Source: a virus. From it: DNA of 61,491 bases. Below are positions 43,987-53,869 of the stretch, one piece after another (the first letter of the stretch is position 1; every line of letters starts with the position of its first letter). The DNA lies in the IMG/VR virus record IMGVR_UViG_3300040770_000247, positions 1-61,491 of that record; one strand, 5' to 3'. The notes beneath the pieces are model-generated. The model saw only the letters and a list, made by a program, of their open reading frames with translations, did not search any database and had not been told where the DNA came from. The translations under genes and the position numbers were made by a program.

Positions 43987-44556
43987 TCAGTCGATTGCTT
44001 GGGCCATGGCCTGGCGTTGAGCCAGTTCACGCAGTTCAGCAGGGGTCAGCTGAGGCAGAATTTCAATGGCAAACTCACGGATGATCTTGCCTTGGCGAGT
44101 CTTGTTGCCGCGGGAGTCTTTACCCGCAACGAAGATCTGGCACTTACGCTCGACCAACTGGTTGTAGATGATGCGAGGCACATGCCAACCGTCTTCAGCG
44201 TTGAACAGCACGTACTTTTTAAAGGTACCCACTGCGCTGTTACCGGTGGTGATGATCTCACCGTCCCACTCTTTCTTAGCGGGGTTCATACAGGTCACAC
44301 GAATTCGTAGGAGCTCACTGGCTTCTTTACGCTTGCGCAGACGCAATGCGCTTTGTGTCTCATCCTTTGGCACAGCAGCTACTGCTGGCTCTTCGGATTC
44401 TTCTGCTTCGCCTTCAAGCTTGGCGTTGATTTTGTCACGCAGCTTTTCCAGCTTGATGGAGGGATGGTAGGAAATGCCCAACTGATCGGCGCGTGCCTTC
44501 AGTACGGTCAGCTCGTCTGGGGTTTCAAACTCTTCTTCTTGTTCAAACTCTTGCAT
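43987..44556 (-). CDS. Virion protein with N-terminal SAP-like helix pair (N4 gp55-like position)
   Basis: 189 residues: LKARADQLGISYHPSIKLEK is a SAP-like motif, then an acidic linker and a C-terminal domain with GWHVPRIIYNQLVERKCQIF. Directly downstream of the capsid gene, separated by a hairpin terminator. Unknown role. Confidence 0.6.
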   Translation of the reverse strand: MQEFEQEEEFETPDELTVLKARADQLGISYHPSIKLEKLRDKINAKLEGEAEESEEPAVAAVPKDETQSALRLRKRKEASELLRIRVTCMNPAKKEWDGEIITTGNSAVGTFKKYVLFNAEDGWHVPRIIYNQLVERKCQIFVAGKDSRGNKTRQGKIIREFAIEILPQLTPAELRELAQRQAMAQAID

Positions 44557-44588
44557 CGTAGGTCACACCTTTATCGAAGTAGGGAAGA

Positions 44589-44610
44589 GGACCCGACCTA
44601 AGCCGGGTCC
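44589..44610 (-). terminator. Hairpin downstream of major capsid gene
   Basis: Stem GGACCCG / CGGGTCC with TCTTCCC after it on the minus strand. Partial terminator or processing site likely tuning capsid expression. Confidence 0.5.
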
Positions 44611-44622
44611 CCTATTTGCCGC

Positions 44623-45789
44623 TTAGAGCGTGGCTGCGGTTTTGATCAGGGCGATGCGCTCAGGGCGCAGAACCATGAAACCGTAGTACCACTTGATGCT
44701 CATGAAACCGGTCTCACCGTATGGATCGTTACGGTCAGCAGTTTCTTCGCCTGGCTTCTTGTGAGTGATCTTGAACTTCACGGTCTTACCATCGGTTTGG
44801 AAACCGATAGTGGTGAAGGACGAATCGCCTACGACCAGCATTGGGAACACGTCGAACACATCACCCGTTTCGTAGTGAGTAGACGAACCAACAGCACTGG
44901 CACCCGCACCTGCCCACTTCATCATTTCCGGCACTACGACAATGCGGAACTGATCGATCGAACCCACTTCGCCGGTCAGAGTGGTACCGCCAGCGGCGTA
45001 CTTCTCAACGGAGATGAAAGCAGGGTTGTTGTGGAGGTCTTTCAGACCCTTCAGGTGAGGCAGCAGCTCAGAGCCGATGTACATGACGCGAGCAGCGTTG
45101 ATGGTATTGGTGTCCACCATGCGGGTGCCGGTGATCACTTTGGTGTGCTTCGGGGTGCGGTTGTTGTCGAGGTCGATCGACAGACGCAGCAGGTCACCGT
45201 AGGAAACCAGGTCGTCAGCACCAACAGTTGCATTGGAAGTGGCGTTGCCTGCGTACTTGATCACACCAGCAGAGTTGATCAGGTCGATCTGCAGGGCGTC
45301 TTCAGTCATCTCGTTGGCACCGGAAACCATCTCACGGTTGATGTGCTGCCACAGATCCGCGTCAGTATCGAAGTCCATCGATTCCTGGGTGTACTCATCG
45401 AAGAAGCCGAACTTCTCGATGGTGCCTTCCAGTTCTTTACGCTTGAAGCCAACACGGTTAACGCGACCACCGCTTTCCGACAGAACCGGAAGCTTGGCAG
45501 GGATGGAACCGATGTCTTTGCTGGAGCCGTACAGGTTACCGTTGACGCTCACAACACCGGCAGCATCGATACCCTGGTCGTTGATGTTGGCATCGTCGAG
45601 CAGTGGCAGGTAGTGGTAACGCTTGATGGTCTTGCCCATGTTTTTAGGCATGGCAGTGACATCAGCCAACTGGCTGAAATACTGTTCTTTGCGGGCTTCA
45701 ATCAAAGCCAGCTTTTGGTAGTGGTGAGTTTCGAGCTGGGTACCCATCGAGGATGGAGTAACACCTGGGTCGTTATACTTCATGGTCAT
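44623..45789 (-). CDS. Major capsid protein (N4-gp56 family)
   Basis: 388 residues. Opens [20 protein letters not shown] and continues with [21 protein letters not shown], typical of the N4-gp56 capsid family (HK97-like fold). Later [20 protein letters not shown] is a conserved stretch. Strong ribosome-binding site GAGG. Lies between the scaffold-like gene and virion genes. Builds the icosahedral shell. Confidence 0.9.
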   Translation of the reverse strand: MTMKYNDPGVTPSSMGTQLETHHYQKLALIEARKEQYFSQLADVTAMPKNMGKTIKRYHYLPLLDDANINDQGIDAAGVVSVNGNLYGSSKDIGSIPAKLPVLSESGGRVNRVGFKRKELEGTIEKFGFFDEYTQESMDFDTDADLWQHINREMVSGANEMTEDALQIDLINSAGVIKYAGNATSNATVGADDLVSYGDLLRLSIDLDNNRTPKHTKVITGTRMVDTNTINAARVMYIGSELLPHLKGLKDLHNNPAFISVEKYAAGGTTLTGEVGSIDQFRIVVVPEMMKWAGAGASAVGSSTHYETGDVFDVFPMLVVGDSSFTTIGFQTDGKTVKFKITHKKPGEETADRNDPYGETGFMSIKWYYGFMVLRPERIALIKTAATL

Positions 45790-45804
45790 GGTATAGCCTC
45801 TTAC

Positions 45805-46947
45805 TTACAGGAGTCGGGAATTAAAACTTTTGCTGAATTCCTCATCCGACAAAGAGAGTGGGTTGTAGTCCACTGGAACTTTGTTGGCAGGAACCGCTTT
45901 AGTAGTACTGGCTGCCCGCTTCTTGGCCCGGAGGTTTGGATCTTCTGCTTTCACCGCTGGCTTGATTACTTGCTTAGCTGCGGGTTGCTGTTGCCCTTGG
46001 TTACCCAAGTGGTTAAACGCACCCTTTGCATCAAGCGAGTCACCTACCGTCCGGTACGCTTCAATATCCGAAACTCCTTTCAAGCGTCCAAACATGCGCT
46101 CACGTTCAACTTCATTACTGATCAAGTCGTACACGCCACTCGAGATGTGGTCGTTAATAACTCTCAACAGCTGAGGTGTGTTCACTACCGCCTGCTTACT
46201 TGGGCCATCCCACTTAGTACTGACTACGTTAATTGTTCGTGCGTAGGTCGGTGTTTCTTGAATGCCTTCAAGTACCGAGTCCAGCTCCAATTCCCGATCA
46301 TCAACAGTGTAAGTCTTCGGCTTGTATCCGCTTTCCTTGTTTACATCCATATCCAGTGGATCAATCCCACTGTCTTTAACCAGCTTACTGATTGCTTCAG
46401 GATTCTTTTTATCCAAATCAATCAGGAAGCTCAACTTTTCTTCGCTGAGTAACCCATTATTCTCCAGAAGTTTCATCAACTTCAAATTGGGTTTCAGTGC
46501 TGCCATCTTCTTGTTGTAGTTAGCACCCATCTGCATCAGTGCAACGATGTCATCAGCAGACTTAACTTGCATGTCTTTGCCATTCGCTTTGAACGGCGCA
46601 ACAATCTTCTTGTACTCCGCTTCAAAGTCGATCGCATCAGCGGGTGTGTCTACAGACTTGGGTTCTTCTTGCTCTTCTTCGTCTGCATCTTCAACCGGTG
46701 CGGTGTCTTCTTCTTCGTCAGCAGACTCACCTTCGTCTTCGTCTTCCGGCGTGCCGCCTTCAGCCTCGACTGCGGGTTCGTCAGCTTCCTCAACGTCAGG
46801 CTCTTCTACTTCTTCAGCAGGAGTTTCTTCTTCAGCGGGTAAGTTCTGAAGGTGGGCCTGAAGGTCGAAATTAACCAGCTCGTCATCAGGCATGTCCAAT
46901 ATGGATACAACTTCCTGGTCGTTACCCTGGCTAAGTTCTTCGGACAT
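45805..46947 (-). CDS. Scaffolding-like protein
   Basis: 380 residues with an extremely acidic stretch (about residues 38-100, mostly Glu/Asp/Ala), a helical middle and a basic C-terminus (AKKRAASTTKAVPANK). Such composition immediately upstream of a capsid gene is typical of scaffold proteins. Overlaps the preceding gene by one base. Confidence 0.7.
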   Translation of the reverse strand: MSEELSQGNDQEVVSILDMPDDELVNFDLQAHLQNLPAEEETPAEEVEEPDVEEADEPAVEAEGGTPEDEDEGESADEEEDTAPVEDADEEEQEEPKSVDTPADAIDFEAEYKKIVAPFKANGKDMQVKSADDIVALMQMGANYNKKMAALKPNLKLMKLLENNGLLSEEKLSFLIDLDKKNPEAISKLVKDSGIDPLDMDVNKESGYKPKTYTVDDRELELDSVLEGIQETPTYARTINVVSTKWDGPSKQAVVNTPQLLRVINDHISSGVYDLISNEVERERMFGRLKGVSDIEAYRTVGDSLDAKGAFNHLGNQGQQQPAAKQVIKPAVKAEDPNLRAKKRAASTTKAVPANKVPVDYNPLSLSDEEFSKSFNSRLL

Positions 46948-47300
46948 TATTCAGCGTCCTCCGTCAGCAACTCTTCGCGGGTTTGTTCGTCGGCATCAAT
47001 TGCCTTAGTTGCTTGTGCTGCTTTCCAACGCACAGTGTTGAGGTACGAACTCACTGCACCAATGGCATCAATCTGTTTAATAACAGACTCCTGCTTGGCG
47101 GGAGTTTGCATACTCTCGTCGGACTTGAGGTGCACCAGGCGAACGGCTTCTTGCTCTAGATAACCTTCGATAAAGACTTTCTTAAAGTCCCGGTTAAGCA
47201 TGAGGCGTTCAAGCGAAGTGCCAGCGTCGACAATCTTCTGTGCTTGCTTAATGTTCAGTTCAATTTCTTCTACGGCGGTGGGGTTCATAACTTCTACCAT
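46947..47300 (-). CDS. Small helical protein between portal and scaffold (N4 gp58-like)
   Basis: 117 residues, mostly helical and charged. Its place between portal and scaffold matches N4 gp58. A start at 47288 is also possible. No motif recognised. Confidence 0.6.
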   Translation of the reverse strand: MVEVMNPTAVEEIELNIKQAQKIVDAGTSLERLMLNRDFKKVFIEGYLEQEAVRLVHLKSDESMQTPAKQESVIKQIDAIGAVSSYLNTVRWKAAQATKAIDADEQTREELLTEDAE

Positions 47301-47384
47301 TGCTGATAACAGGTAATAGGGTGTGGTTCGGCACGGACAGTAATATAAAACTTACTGTCCTGCACAAGTTTTAATTGAACTTAG

Positions 47385-49520
47385 TTATTGATCCTTATCG
47401 GATTGGCGCTCTTTAGCTGCAATATCCAATAGTTTCAACTGCGCTTGGCTGCGTGCTTGCTCCCCAGACTTCTGAAGATCACGCTCTTGTTTAACGCCTG
47501 ACTCTTGCTCAACAAAGTTAAGGTTCTTCAAGTCAGTGTCACTGCGCAAGTGAGCAGCCTTAGCTTCTTCAGTGCCAGCCTTGTAACCCAACATCTCAGT
47601 TTCAGCATTCTGCTTAGCGGTATCAGACTGCAACTTACCAATCTCAGCTTCCAGTAATGCCAACTCAAGTTCAGCTCTACGCTGAGCCATTGGGTCAGGT
47701 TGTGGTTGGTAATCTTTAATCCGCTTAGCCAAGTCCGGCATCTTTCGCAGGCGTGCAATATCAGCCAAGATCATCTGGCTCATGCTTGGGTCCATGTTGT
47801 TGCCCATGGTCTGTAGCATAAAGGCCAGTTCCTGCGCCTTGTTGTCGTCTTCTTCTGCAGTGCTGATCGAGAGCTTCAGATCGAACTCACCGGCCAAGTC
47901 ATCACGACGAACCTTGATGAACTCATCTTCAGTAATGCGGATCACTTCTTCTTCGGACAAGAACTCAGCATTCATGCTGATTACCTTACGGGCAATCTTG
48001 ACCATGCCTGTACTCAGGCGACGGAGAATGCCAAGCTCACGCTTAGACGCAGCATCCAATGCACCACGTACACCCGCAGCCACATTACCCAAGGAGGCAC
48101 CTGATACACCCTGGCTAAACGACTTAACGCCAGTAAGTGACTCTGCCTCTGTGTTCTGCAACTGCATCATGAACTGAGCCGATTGCGGAATCTCTGGATA
48201 GGTGTGCATGAAGATCGCCTGGCGGGGATCGATGTTGGCGTTGAACTCGTAGTCTTGGCCCTTTTCAAACTTACGTTTGTTGGTGAGGTCCAGGGCATCT
48301 TTACGAATACCTGTCTGCCCGTTGGCCGACTTACCCATAATGTCGATCATCCCGCGAGTGACTGCGCCCAGGACTTTCTGGTTATCTTCCAGCAGTGCGC
48401 CATCAGGCTCGCCATATACCGAGCGACGAACTGGCAAGTAAGGCACCGTGACAAACGGAAGTTTCTTATCAGGGAAGGGATTACCTTCCATTCGGATAAG
48501 CGTACTGCCTACCCAGGCAGCGACAATGGGTTGAAGCACACCAGTGCCGTCAATATCCCAATAGCCCCAATACTCATACACCACGAACTTCTTGCGAGCA
48601 CGGTCATTGAAGTTGAACGTCTTTGCCCCTGTTGACGCTGCGTGGTCGGGTTCACTGAGGATTGAGTTGGTGTCGACATTAATGGCATCCAGGTTCTTGT
48701 ACTTGCCATCTTTCTCTAACGCGGAGACCGATGACTCAAAGCTATAGATAACAAACCCTGCTTTATCCACATCACCTTTGCAGGTGGGATCGATGACCAC
48801 ATTCTGGTAGTGACACACTTCAAAGGTGGGCTGGTTCTTTACAGTCTTAACCTGCTTCTCTTTCTTGTAACCAATGACCGTTGCCTCAACCGGCTGTCCA
48901 TGTTGCATGGTTAAGTCATGGGCTTGCTGCATTTCAGGTGGAACTTCCTGACTGTACTGCTCAGGGTTCTCCTGCTTCATCTGAGCCAGCTGTTCGTGCA
49001 TGGGTGCCATTGCAGGATTAACAGTGAACTCCACATCAGGGACTTCAACTTCCACTGTCTCCTCTTCAAACTCCCAGCCCACACGTACAATCACCGTGCC
49101 CTCATCAACTGCAGTACGTACGTACTCGTCAATGAACGCCACCTTGTCCATCTTGTTGTTGAACTGGTGATTAAGAACTAGCTGGTTTTGTACAGCAGCT
49201 TCTTTGTCTTCCCACGTAGTAGGCGAGACATTGAACAAGTCTTCTGTACTCAGGAAGGGCTCACTGAGTGCAGCGTACCGCCACTCCGCTTGTTTGCGGA
49301 TTAGCTTAGGTACTATCTTGGAGCTGCCTTTAGGTGTGTTCACCTTAGCCTGGCCAGTAACATTTAAGTTATCCAACCAACCTTCTACTGAAGTCTTATG
49401 TTCCTGGTGATCAGCGGAAGCATCGGTTAGATCCTGCTTCAACTGTAAAAGTGTAGGCTCCTTCTTCCAGCTAGTGAGCTTCTTTACTTCCTGATTCAGC
49501 TCTTTAGGAATATCGGACAT
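47385..49520 (-). CDS. Portal protein (N4 gp59-like)
   Basis: 711 residues. Dodecameric DNA channel of the capsid. Central region with KFVVYEYWGYWDIDGTG and PFVTVPYLPVRRSVYGEPD resembles the podovirus portal core; the C-terminal 110 residues form a charged coiled coil (AELELALLEAEIGKLQSDTA), the barrel. Size is close to N4 gp59. Expected portal-terminase-capsid grouping supports it. Confidence 0.85.
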   Translation of the reverse strand: MSDIPKELNQEVKKLTSWKKEPTLLQLKQDLTDASADHQEHKTSVEGWLDNLNVTGQAKVNTPKGSSKIVPKLIRKQAEWRYAALSEPFLSTEDLFNVSPTTWEDKEAAVQNQLVLNHQFNNKMDKVAFIDEYVRTAVDEGTVIVRVGWEFEEETVEVEVPDVEFTVNPAMAPMHEQLAQMKQENPEQYSQEVPPEMQQAHDLTMQHGQPVEATVIGYKKEKQVKTVKNQPTFEVCHYQNVVIDPTCKGDVDKAGFVIYSFESSVSALEKDGKYKNLDAINVDTNSILSEPDHAASTGAKTFNFNDRARKKFVVYEYWGYWDIDGTGVLQPIVAAWVGSTLIRMEGNPFPDKKLPFVTVPYLPVRRSVYGEPDGALLEDNQKVLGAVTRGMIDIMGKSANGQTGIRKDALDLTNKRKFEKGQDYEFNANIDPRQAIFMHTYPEIPQSAQFMMQLQNTEAESLTGVKSFSQGVSGASLGNVAAGVRGALDAASKRELGILRRLSTGMVKIARKVISMNAEFLSEEEVIRITEDEFIKVRRDDLAGEFDLKLSISTAEEDDNKAQELAFMLQTMGNNMDPSMSQMILADIARLRKMPDLAKRIKDYQPQPDPMAQRRAELELALLEAEIGKLQSDTAKQNAETEMLGYKAGTEEAKAAHLRSDTDLKNLNFVEQESGVKQERDLQKSGEQARSQAQLKLLDIAAKERQSDKDQ

Positions 49521-49752
49521 TCGTTTAACTCAGGCCATGATGAATGGCCTAATAGTAAACAATCCAAGTTAGGAACACACATAACATTAAAGTTGGTTAA
49601 TTCAGTGAGGGGTGTAATAGTGGAAGCAGCTCTACGAATGTGAGGTGGTCCTTATCTCCGGGTCAGGCTACGGCAACCTGATATGCACTAATACGTTGGG
49701 ATAACGCCACTGTGCCGCAATAAAAAAGCCCCTTAATTGGGGCTTTTCTTAT
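49521..49752. other. Non-coding gap between portal gene and lipoprotein gene
   Basis: About 230 bases without a convincing gene. The part at 49610-49700 contains the hairpin CAGG-CTACGGCAA-CCTG and other local pairing, then a bidirectional terminator at 49722-49750. A plus-strand small RNA ending at that terminator is possible but no promoter stands out. Confidence 0.35.
49722..49750. terminator. Bidirectional intrinsic terminator
   Basis: Stem AAAAGCCCC / GGGGCTTTT with a TTAATT loop. T-runs on both strands. It ends the lipoprotein gene transcript on the minus strand. Confidence 0.8.
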
Positions 49753-50163
49753 TCAGTAAGAAACACAGTTAGTACCTAATGCTCCTGAGAAACAGGAGGT
49801 GTATTGGTTCTTGTTGCCTGCAGTATCTCGAGAGTTTCTATCGTACTCATCACGCAAGCCTGCAAACACAGACTCAACTTCTCGGCAGTCCTCAGCACTA
49901 TAGGTGTGCTCCCTATTCAACTTGTTTACATCGGCATCCAATCTAGCACTGTCGTAAGTGAAGCCACTTAACGCTTGGCGAATCCTCTTTTGACCGTAAG
50001 CAGCAATTGTAGGGTCCATCCAACCTTGTCTATTACATTGATTTGCCGCAACCCAGAACCGGGTAAATTCCTCATACTCCCGTTCACTCATAACAGGTGT
50101 AGGGGTGCTAGCACACCCACTCAGTACAGCTCCTGCTAACAACCCTACCCATGCTTGTTTCAT
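49753..50163 (-). CDS. Phage lipoprotein
   Basis: 136 residues: positive N-terminus MKQAW, hydrophobic core and lipobox L-S-G-C at C17, then a globular domain with four further Cys (CNRQGW, DCREV, TSCFSG, TNCVSY). It would be lipid-anchored in the envelope. A separate unit flanked by its own terminator inside the structural block, as expected for a moron; superinfection exclusion or a lysis role is possible but unproved. Confidence 0.75.
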   Translation of the reverse strand: MKQAWVGLLAGAVLSGCASTPTPVMSEREYEEFTRFWVAANQCNRQGWMDPTIAAYGQKRIRQALSGFTYDSARLDADVNKLNREHTYSAEDCREVESVFAGLRDEYDRNSRDTAGNKNQYTSCFSGALGTNCVSY

Positions 50164-50231
50164 ATCGCTATCCCTAAGGTAAAACGAGAGGATAGCCGAG
50201 GGCCTGCCACCAGGCCAGCCCCCTTCTGCTT

Positions 50232-50969
50232 TTATACCCAGCCGTTACGTTCCAATCGGCTATTGCGCTCGCTCTGATCTATTCGCAAGTTGGTCTGTTC
50301 CAATCGGGAACACGCGGCTTCAAACTTAGCCGCATAGTTATTGCCCTCATGGAACTGGCCCTGTGAGCCCGACACACCGATAGGGTTCATGATCCGGCTG
50401 GCCACATAGAGCAGCAGTGCTTCCAAGTGACTGTACGGCAGAGTTACTTCCACCTCATCCAAAGCAAAGTAGCCCTGCTCTTTCAAGATGATCGGATGAT
50501 TCTCTCGATACACCACAGTGACCTTCTCGCTCTTGAGATCCACCGGCAACACCAAGGTGTTGTAACTAGGCGTACGGCAGCTGGTGAGCAGCAAGTCATA
50601 CGAGTCACCGCCCTGGTTCAGCCCCAGCTCATTACCCAGGTCATCGTAAACACGTTCAATCTTGAGTACGTTGTTCTCAAACACCGCATCTGGGCTATCC
50701 AGCAGGTACTTGGTTACCCCAAAGGATTCCCGGTTGTTCTGTGCGTACTTTTTGTCCAGCACATAGGTGTTCTTGCCTGGCTCCAGCTGGATGTCGATAC
50801 GCCCCTCTTTCAGCAGGAAGCGTTTGTGCAACTCAGTCAGACCCAGGTTCACCGAGGCCAGCACGCGCTCCCAGTTGGCCTCATTGATACCAGCATCACC
50901 CGAACCACCCATGCTGATCTGGGACAACTCGCCGTAGCTCAGCTGGTCAAAGATTTCTTGTAACGTCAT
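50232..50969 (-). CDS. Adaptor/head-completion protein (N4 gp67-like)
   Basis: 245 residues. Starts MTLQEIFDQLSYGELSQISM and ends in a long helix (KFEAACSRLEQTNLRIDQSE). The first segment is typical of podovirus head-tail adaptor proteins next to TerL. N4 gp67 has the same position. Function inferred. Confidence 0.7.
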   Translation of the reverse strand: MTLQEIFDQLSYGELSQISMGGSGDAGINEANWERVLASVNLGLTELHKRFLLKEGRIDIQLEPGKNTYVLDKKYAQNNRESFGVTKYLLDSPDAVFENNVLKIERVYDDLGNELGLNQGGDSYDLLLTSCRTPSYNTLVLPVDLKSEKVTVVYRENHPIILKEQGYFALDEVEVTLPYSHLEALLLYVASRIMNPIGVSGSQGQFHEGNNYAAKFEAACSRLEQTNLRIDQSERNSRLERNGWV

Positions 50970-50979
50970 TCACTTGCCC

Positions 50980-52590
50980 TCAAACAATATAGGAAGCCAT
51001 GCGGTCTTCAGGTTCATCGTCAACATCCAAGTCCCACATTCCGTCATTACCGGTGGACGCTTTAAACGTACCCACTTCCGAAGGCTTCCAAGGGTGGAGC
51101 GAGGACAACATAGAGATGGTATCAATGAAGTCGTCATGCTTGCTGCGAAACCCACTCAGGGCTACCAGGCTCAGTTCATTCACCGCTTCTGCCAACTCAA
51201 CACTCAGCTTCTTCTCCACAGGGAAGAATATCTTGCGGGCCTTGAACAACGGCACCATGGTTTGGAACCGCACCATCTTGTTGGTGTTAGGTCGGATACC
51301 GGGTCGGGTGTCGTTACCCTCACTGGCCAGCGGGAAGTAGATATTGCGTTGCAACATCTGATCCATGATCCAGCTGATAAACCCACCCTGCTGCCCAGTC
51401 ACCTCAACACCTACCTGCTGGGGCTTGTACATCTGAGCCAGCCTAAAGAGATCATCAATGTTCTTGTTCATCAGCTGGCGCTTGCACACCCCATCCACCC
51501 ACAGCCAATCACCCACATTGTTGTAGGCCCACACACTGATCACGCTGTAGTCAGCGCTCTGCTTCTCACTCGTAGCAAAGTCAGTGGTGATATAGAAGTT
51601 GAACAGGCCCTTGTTACGCAGGACCGCATCGATCTTGTACCAGCCAATGTCGTGATCCATGATCACGCGATCGTCTTCACTCATGATCCGTAGCATGAGC
51701 TCCTGGTTAAAGGTCTCGACCATACCCAGCTGCATAGCCATATCGTACTGCTGTTTCACGTACTCATAGGGGAATCGATCAGGCCAGCTACCCCGGAAGT
51801 CCTCCTTGCTACAGGGGAACTGCTCACACACCGGGAACACGTTGACCTGCCAGGCCCCCGACTCCACCGCCTTATACAAAGGGTCCTTGGCGTTAAAGGG
51901 GGTACCCGACCAGATGATCATGTTGGCAGTAGGGTGCAGGGCATAGGTCACTGCCTTGTACACAGTGGCCTCTACCGCAGCGATTACTGTAGGCGAGCGC
52001 GCATCATCATCACTGAACAAGTCATCGAGCACTGCCAGCTCGGGCCGTTGCCCCATCTCTTTAGCACCCCGCACACCCGTCTTCGCGCCATAGCCTTTGA
52101 CAATAAACATCTTGCCGTCAGCGTTCTCAAACTCCCAACGAATATCCGTGAAGTGCTTGCGCGGCACGTACTCTTTTAAGAACTCAGAGTTTTCATAACG
52201 GAACTCCAAGTTCTTACGCATGTTCTTCACGCCGTTCTCAATGGAGTCCGACACATACAAGGCTAGGTTGACCATGCCAAACCCAGGGATCTCCCCATAG
52301 GTGGCGATGTACAAGAACAGGTACTCACCCATCACCGTAGTCTTAGCGATACCCCGGTGGCACAGGTTGATCACCCGCCGCCCACCTTCAGTGATTGTGT
52401 CCAACATCTTGTAGTGCACAAGGGGGGTTAGGTTTTCCTCCCCCTTTGCCCCATTCACCAGCTTGATGAACGTGACGAACTCCAGGGCAAAGTCGCTAGG
52501 CACATAGCCAGGATCAACTGAGTACTTAGTGTTATTGAGATAATCTTCTACCTTCCATGGAGCCAGTACTTCGGCTATATGATCGACCAT
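50980..52590 (-). CDS. terL: Terminase large subunit (N4 gp68-like)
   Basis: 536 residues; DNA-packaging motor. Walker A region NLCHRGIAKTT (residues 75-85), a degenerate form of R-G-x-x-K-T/S, Walker B ELAVLDDLFSDDD near 190, coupling motif SGTPF near 230. Nuclease domain acids: FYITTDFATSEKQSADYSV, GVEVTGQQGGF and FRSKHDDFIDTISML. Full length compared with N4 gp68. Confidence 0.93.
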   Translation of the reverse strand: MVDHIAEVLAPWKVEDYLNNTKYSVDPGYVPSDFALEFVTFIKLVNGAKGEENLTPLVHYKMLDTITEGGRRVINLCHRGIAKTTVMGEYLFLYIATYGEIPGFGMVNLALYVSDSIENGVKNMRKNLEFRYENSEFLKEYVPRKHFTDIRWEFENADGKMFIVKGYGAKTGVRGAKEMGQRPELAVLDDLFSDDDARSPTVIAAVEATVYKAVTYALHPTANMIIWSGTPFNAKDPLYKAVESGAWQVNVFPVCEQFPCSKEDFRGSWPDRFPYEYVKQQYDMAMQLGMVETFNQELMLRIMSEDDRVIMDHDIGWYKIDAVLRNKGLFNFYITTDFATSEKQSADYSVISVWAYNNVGDWLWVDGVCKRQLMNKNIDDLFRLAQMYKPQQVGVEVTGQQGGFISWIMDQMLQRNIYFPLASEGNDTRPGIRPNTNKMVRFQTMVPLFKARKIFFPVEKKLSVELAEAVNELSLVALSGFRSKHDDFIDTISMLSSLHPWKPSEVGTFKASTGNDGMWDLDVDDEPEDRMASYIV

Positions 52591-52712
52591 TTATCCCCCT
52601 TAGGTAAGCGCACCAACACCTGGTACGGGGAACGAGCCGCCACCCTCAGCTCTGGCAGGGCCGGGTTCACAACCCAAGCCAGTAAAGCTAACACCACATA
52701 CTCAAGCCTCAT
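52575..52712 (-). CDS. 45-aa single-TM protein overlapping terL start
   Basis: Starts ATG 52712, overlapping the previous stop, and ends inside the first codons of terL. Sequence MRLEYVVLALLAWVVNP is a membrane helix, followed by a basic tail. Tight overlap on both sides supports a real gene. Confidence 0.45.
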   Translation of the reverse strand: MRLEYVVLALLAWVVNPALPELRVAARSPYQVLVRLPKGDKWSII

Positions 52713-52890
52713 GGGTAAACCCCCGGTCAATGAATGCCGAGGCCGCAGCAGCACCCTCAAAGAAGCCATAGCCATTACCCAGTCGAGGCCTGCGTGTGCC
52801 CATCATCCACAGATGCTCCGGCCCACTGGCCAAAGCTAGTACTTGCGCAACCCCACCGGTTGCCTTGTAGGCGTAGAACCAAGTCTTCAT
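52702..52890 (-). CDS. Small hypothetical protein (62 aa)
   Basis: 62 residues. Ala/Gly-rich, with KTWFYAYKATGGVAQVLALA. Overlaps its neighbours by a few bases in a chain of four genes from terS to terL. No family recognised. Confidence 0.5.
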   Translation of the reverse strand: MKTWFYAYKATGGVAQVLALASGPEHLWMMGTRRPRLGNGYGFFEGAAAASAFIDRGFTHEA

Positions 52891-53150
52891 GGCTTTCTCC
52901 GCGCCAGGCCTGCAGTTTCTTCAGGTGCCGCAAGTGCAGCCGCCTCAAGCACCCTCTTCAATCTAAGCTCCAGGTCGCGCACTTCTCTCTTGTAGAAATC
53001 CACCTTACGGTGAAAGTGCTCGATCACTACTAAGCGCGAGCACACTGTTTGCAGGATCACCCTTTCCCACCAAGGCTTCTTTTCATAAAAGCCCCGATTA
53101 TCCTGACGGCCCCTAATCCAGTTAAACAACACTTCAGTTACTGACTTCAT
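52887..53150 (-). CDS. Small basic helical protein (87 aa)
   Basis: 87 residues rich in Arg/Lys/Glu, with a likely coiled coil (VDFYKREVRDLELRLKRVLE). Overlaps terS and the next gene by four bases each. No family recognised; a packaging accessory role is possible by location. Confidence 0.55.
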   Translation of the reverse strand: MKSVTEVLFNWIRGRQDNRGFYEKKPWWERVILQTVCSRLVVIEHFHRKVDFYKREVRDLELRLKRVLEAAALAAPEETAGLARRKP

Positions 53151-53830
53151 GCAATACGCTCCCCTTCAATGATCTTGCTATGTGCCACCTGTTGCGCATT
53201 CATTGCACCGGACTCCATCATCATTCTTTGCTCACGGGCCAAGGCCATGGTTGCTTCGCGCAGCGCACCAATAGAACTGTCTTCCTTCACCCCGATATTC
53301 AACTCAACCTTCTGGGTCTCAGGCATCTTCAAGTGCGTGAGCAAACTATTGGCCGCATCACTACGCACCTTCTCACTATTAGCCGACACCATAAGTTCGG
53401 CCTGCACATTCAACGCCTTCTGGTACAAGTCCTGGTTCAACACATAGTGAGGAATCAGCGTCTGCTCAAAGATCAAGTTCACTAACTTGCTCTTGTTATA
53501 TGCTGTTACATACGACGCTATGTCTTTACCTGAAACCCCCTGAGCAGTGAACCGAGCAATCTTCCCAGGGAAGGTCTTGCTGTAAGCATCGATATTGGTA
53601 CAGCCCATCAGCTTATGACTGACGTACTTCACTGCATCAATGTAGTTAGGAATCTTGAACTTACCGTCAGCCATCACCTTGGTATAACTCAACAGGTTAT
53701 CCCGGTAAGCCTCGTACAGTTCAGGTTCAGCCAGAGTCAGATTGATCTGGTCAATCAACTCCTGGTTCAGACTCTTCTTCACCCGGTCAGGTAAAGCAGC
53801 TTTCAACTCTTCAACAGTGAGTGCAGTCAT
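53147..53830 (-). CDS. Putative terminase small subunit (N4 gp69-like)
   Basis: 227 residues from ATG 53830 (MTALTVEELKAALP). It lies first in the packaging operon, 560 bases upstream of terL. Composition and length match N4 gp69, a likely TerS. Central helices such as GVSGKDIASYVTAYNKSK could bind DNA. A conserved 26-base motif ends 13 bases before the start codon. Confidence 0.65.
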   Translation of the reverse strand: MTALTVEELKAALPDRVKKSLNQELIDQINLTLAEPELYEAYRDNLLSYTKVMADGKFKIPNYIDAVKYVSHKLMGCTNIDAYSKTFPGKIARFTAQGVSGKDIASYVTAYNKSKLVNLIFEQTLIPHYVLNQDLYQKALNVQAELMVSANSEKVRSDAANSLLTHLKMPETQKVELNIGVKEDSSIGALREATMALAREQRMMMESGAMNAQQVAHSKIIEGERIA

Positions 53831-53843
53831 ATTCAAGTCCGGT

Positions 53844-53869
53844 ACTTAGTGTATCGGGTGAATATAGTA
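53844..53869 (-). promoter_or_regulatory. Conserved 26-nt upstream motif, late operon copy
   Basis: Read on the minus strand: TACTATAT, then TC, then ACCCGATACA, C, TAAGT. 23 of 26 bases match the motif at 61205-61230. Both copies end 10-13 bases before a start codon. TACTAT could be a -10 element, or the whole may be a phage RNAP promoter or an operator. Confidence 0.6.

Noticed and set aside
44761-46452. 563-codon plus-strand frame opposite the capsid and scaffold genes
   Set aside because: It is the antisense of well-identified capsid and scaffold genes, lacks a ribosome-binding site and has His/Val/Gln-heavy shadow composition.
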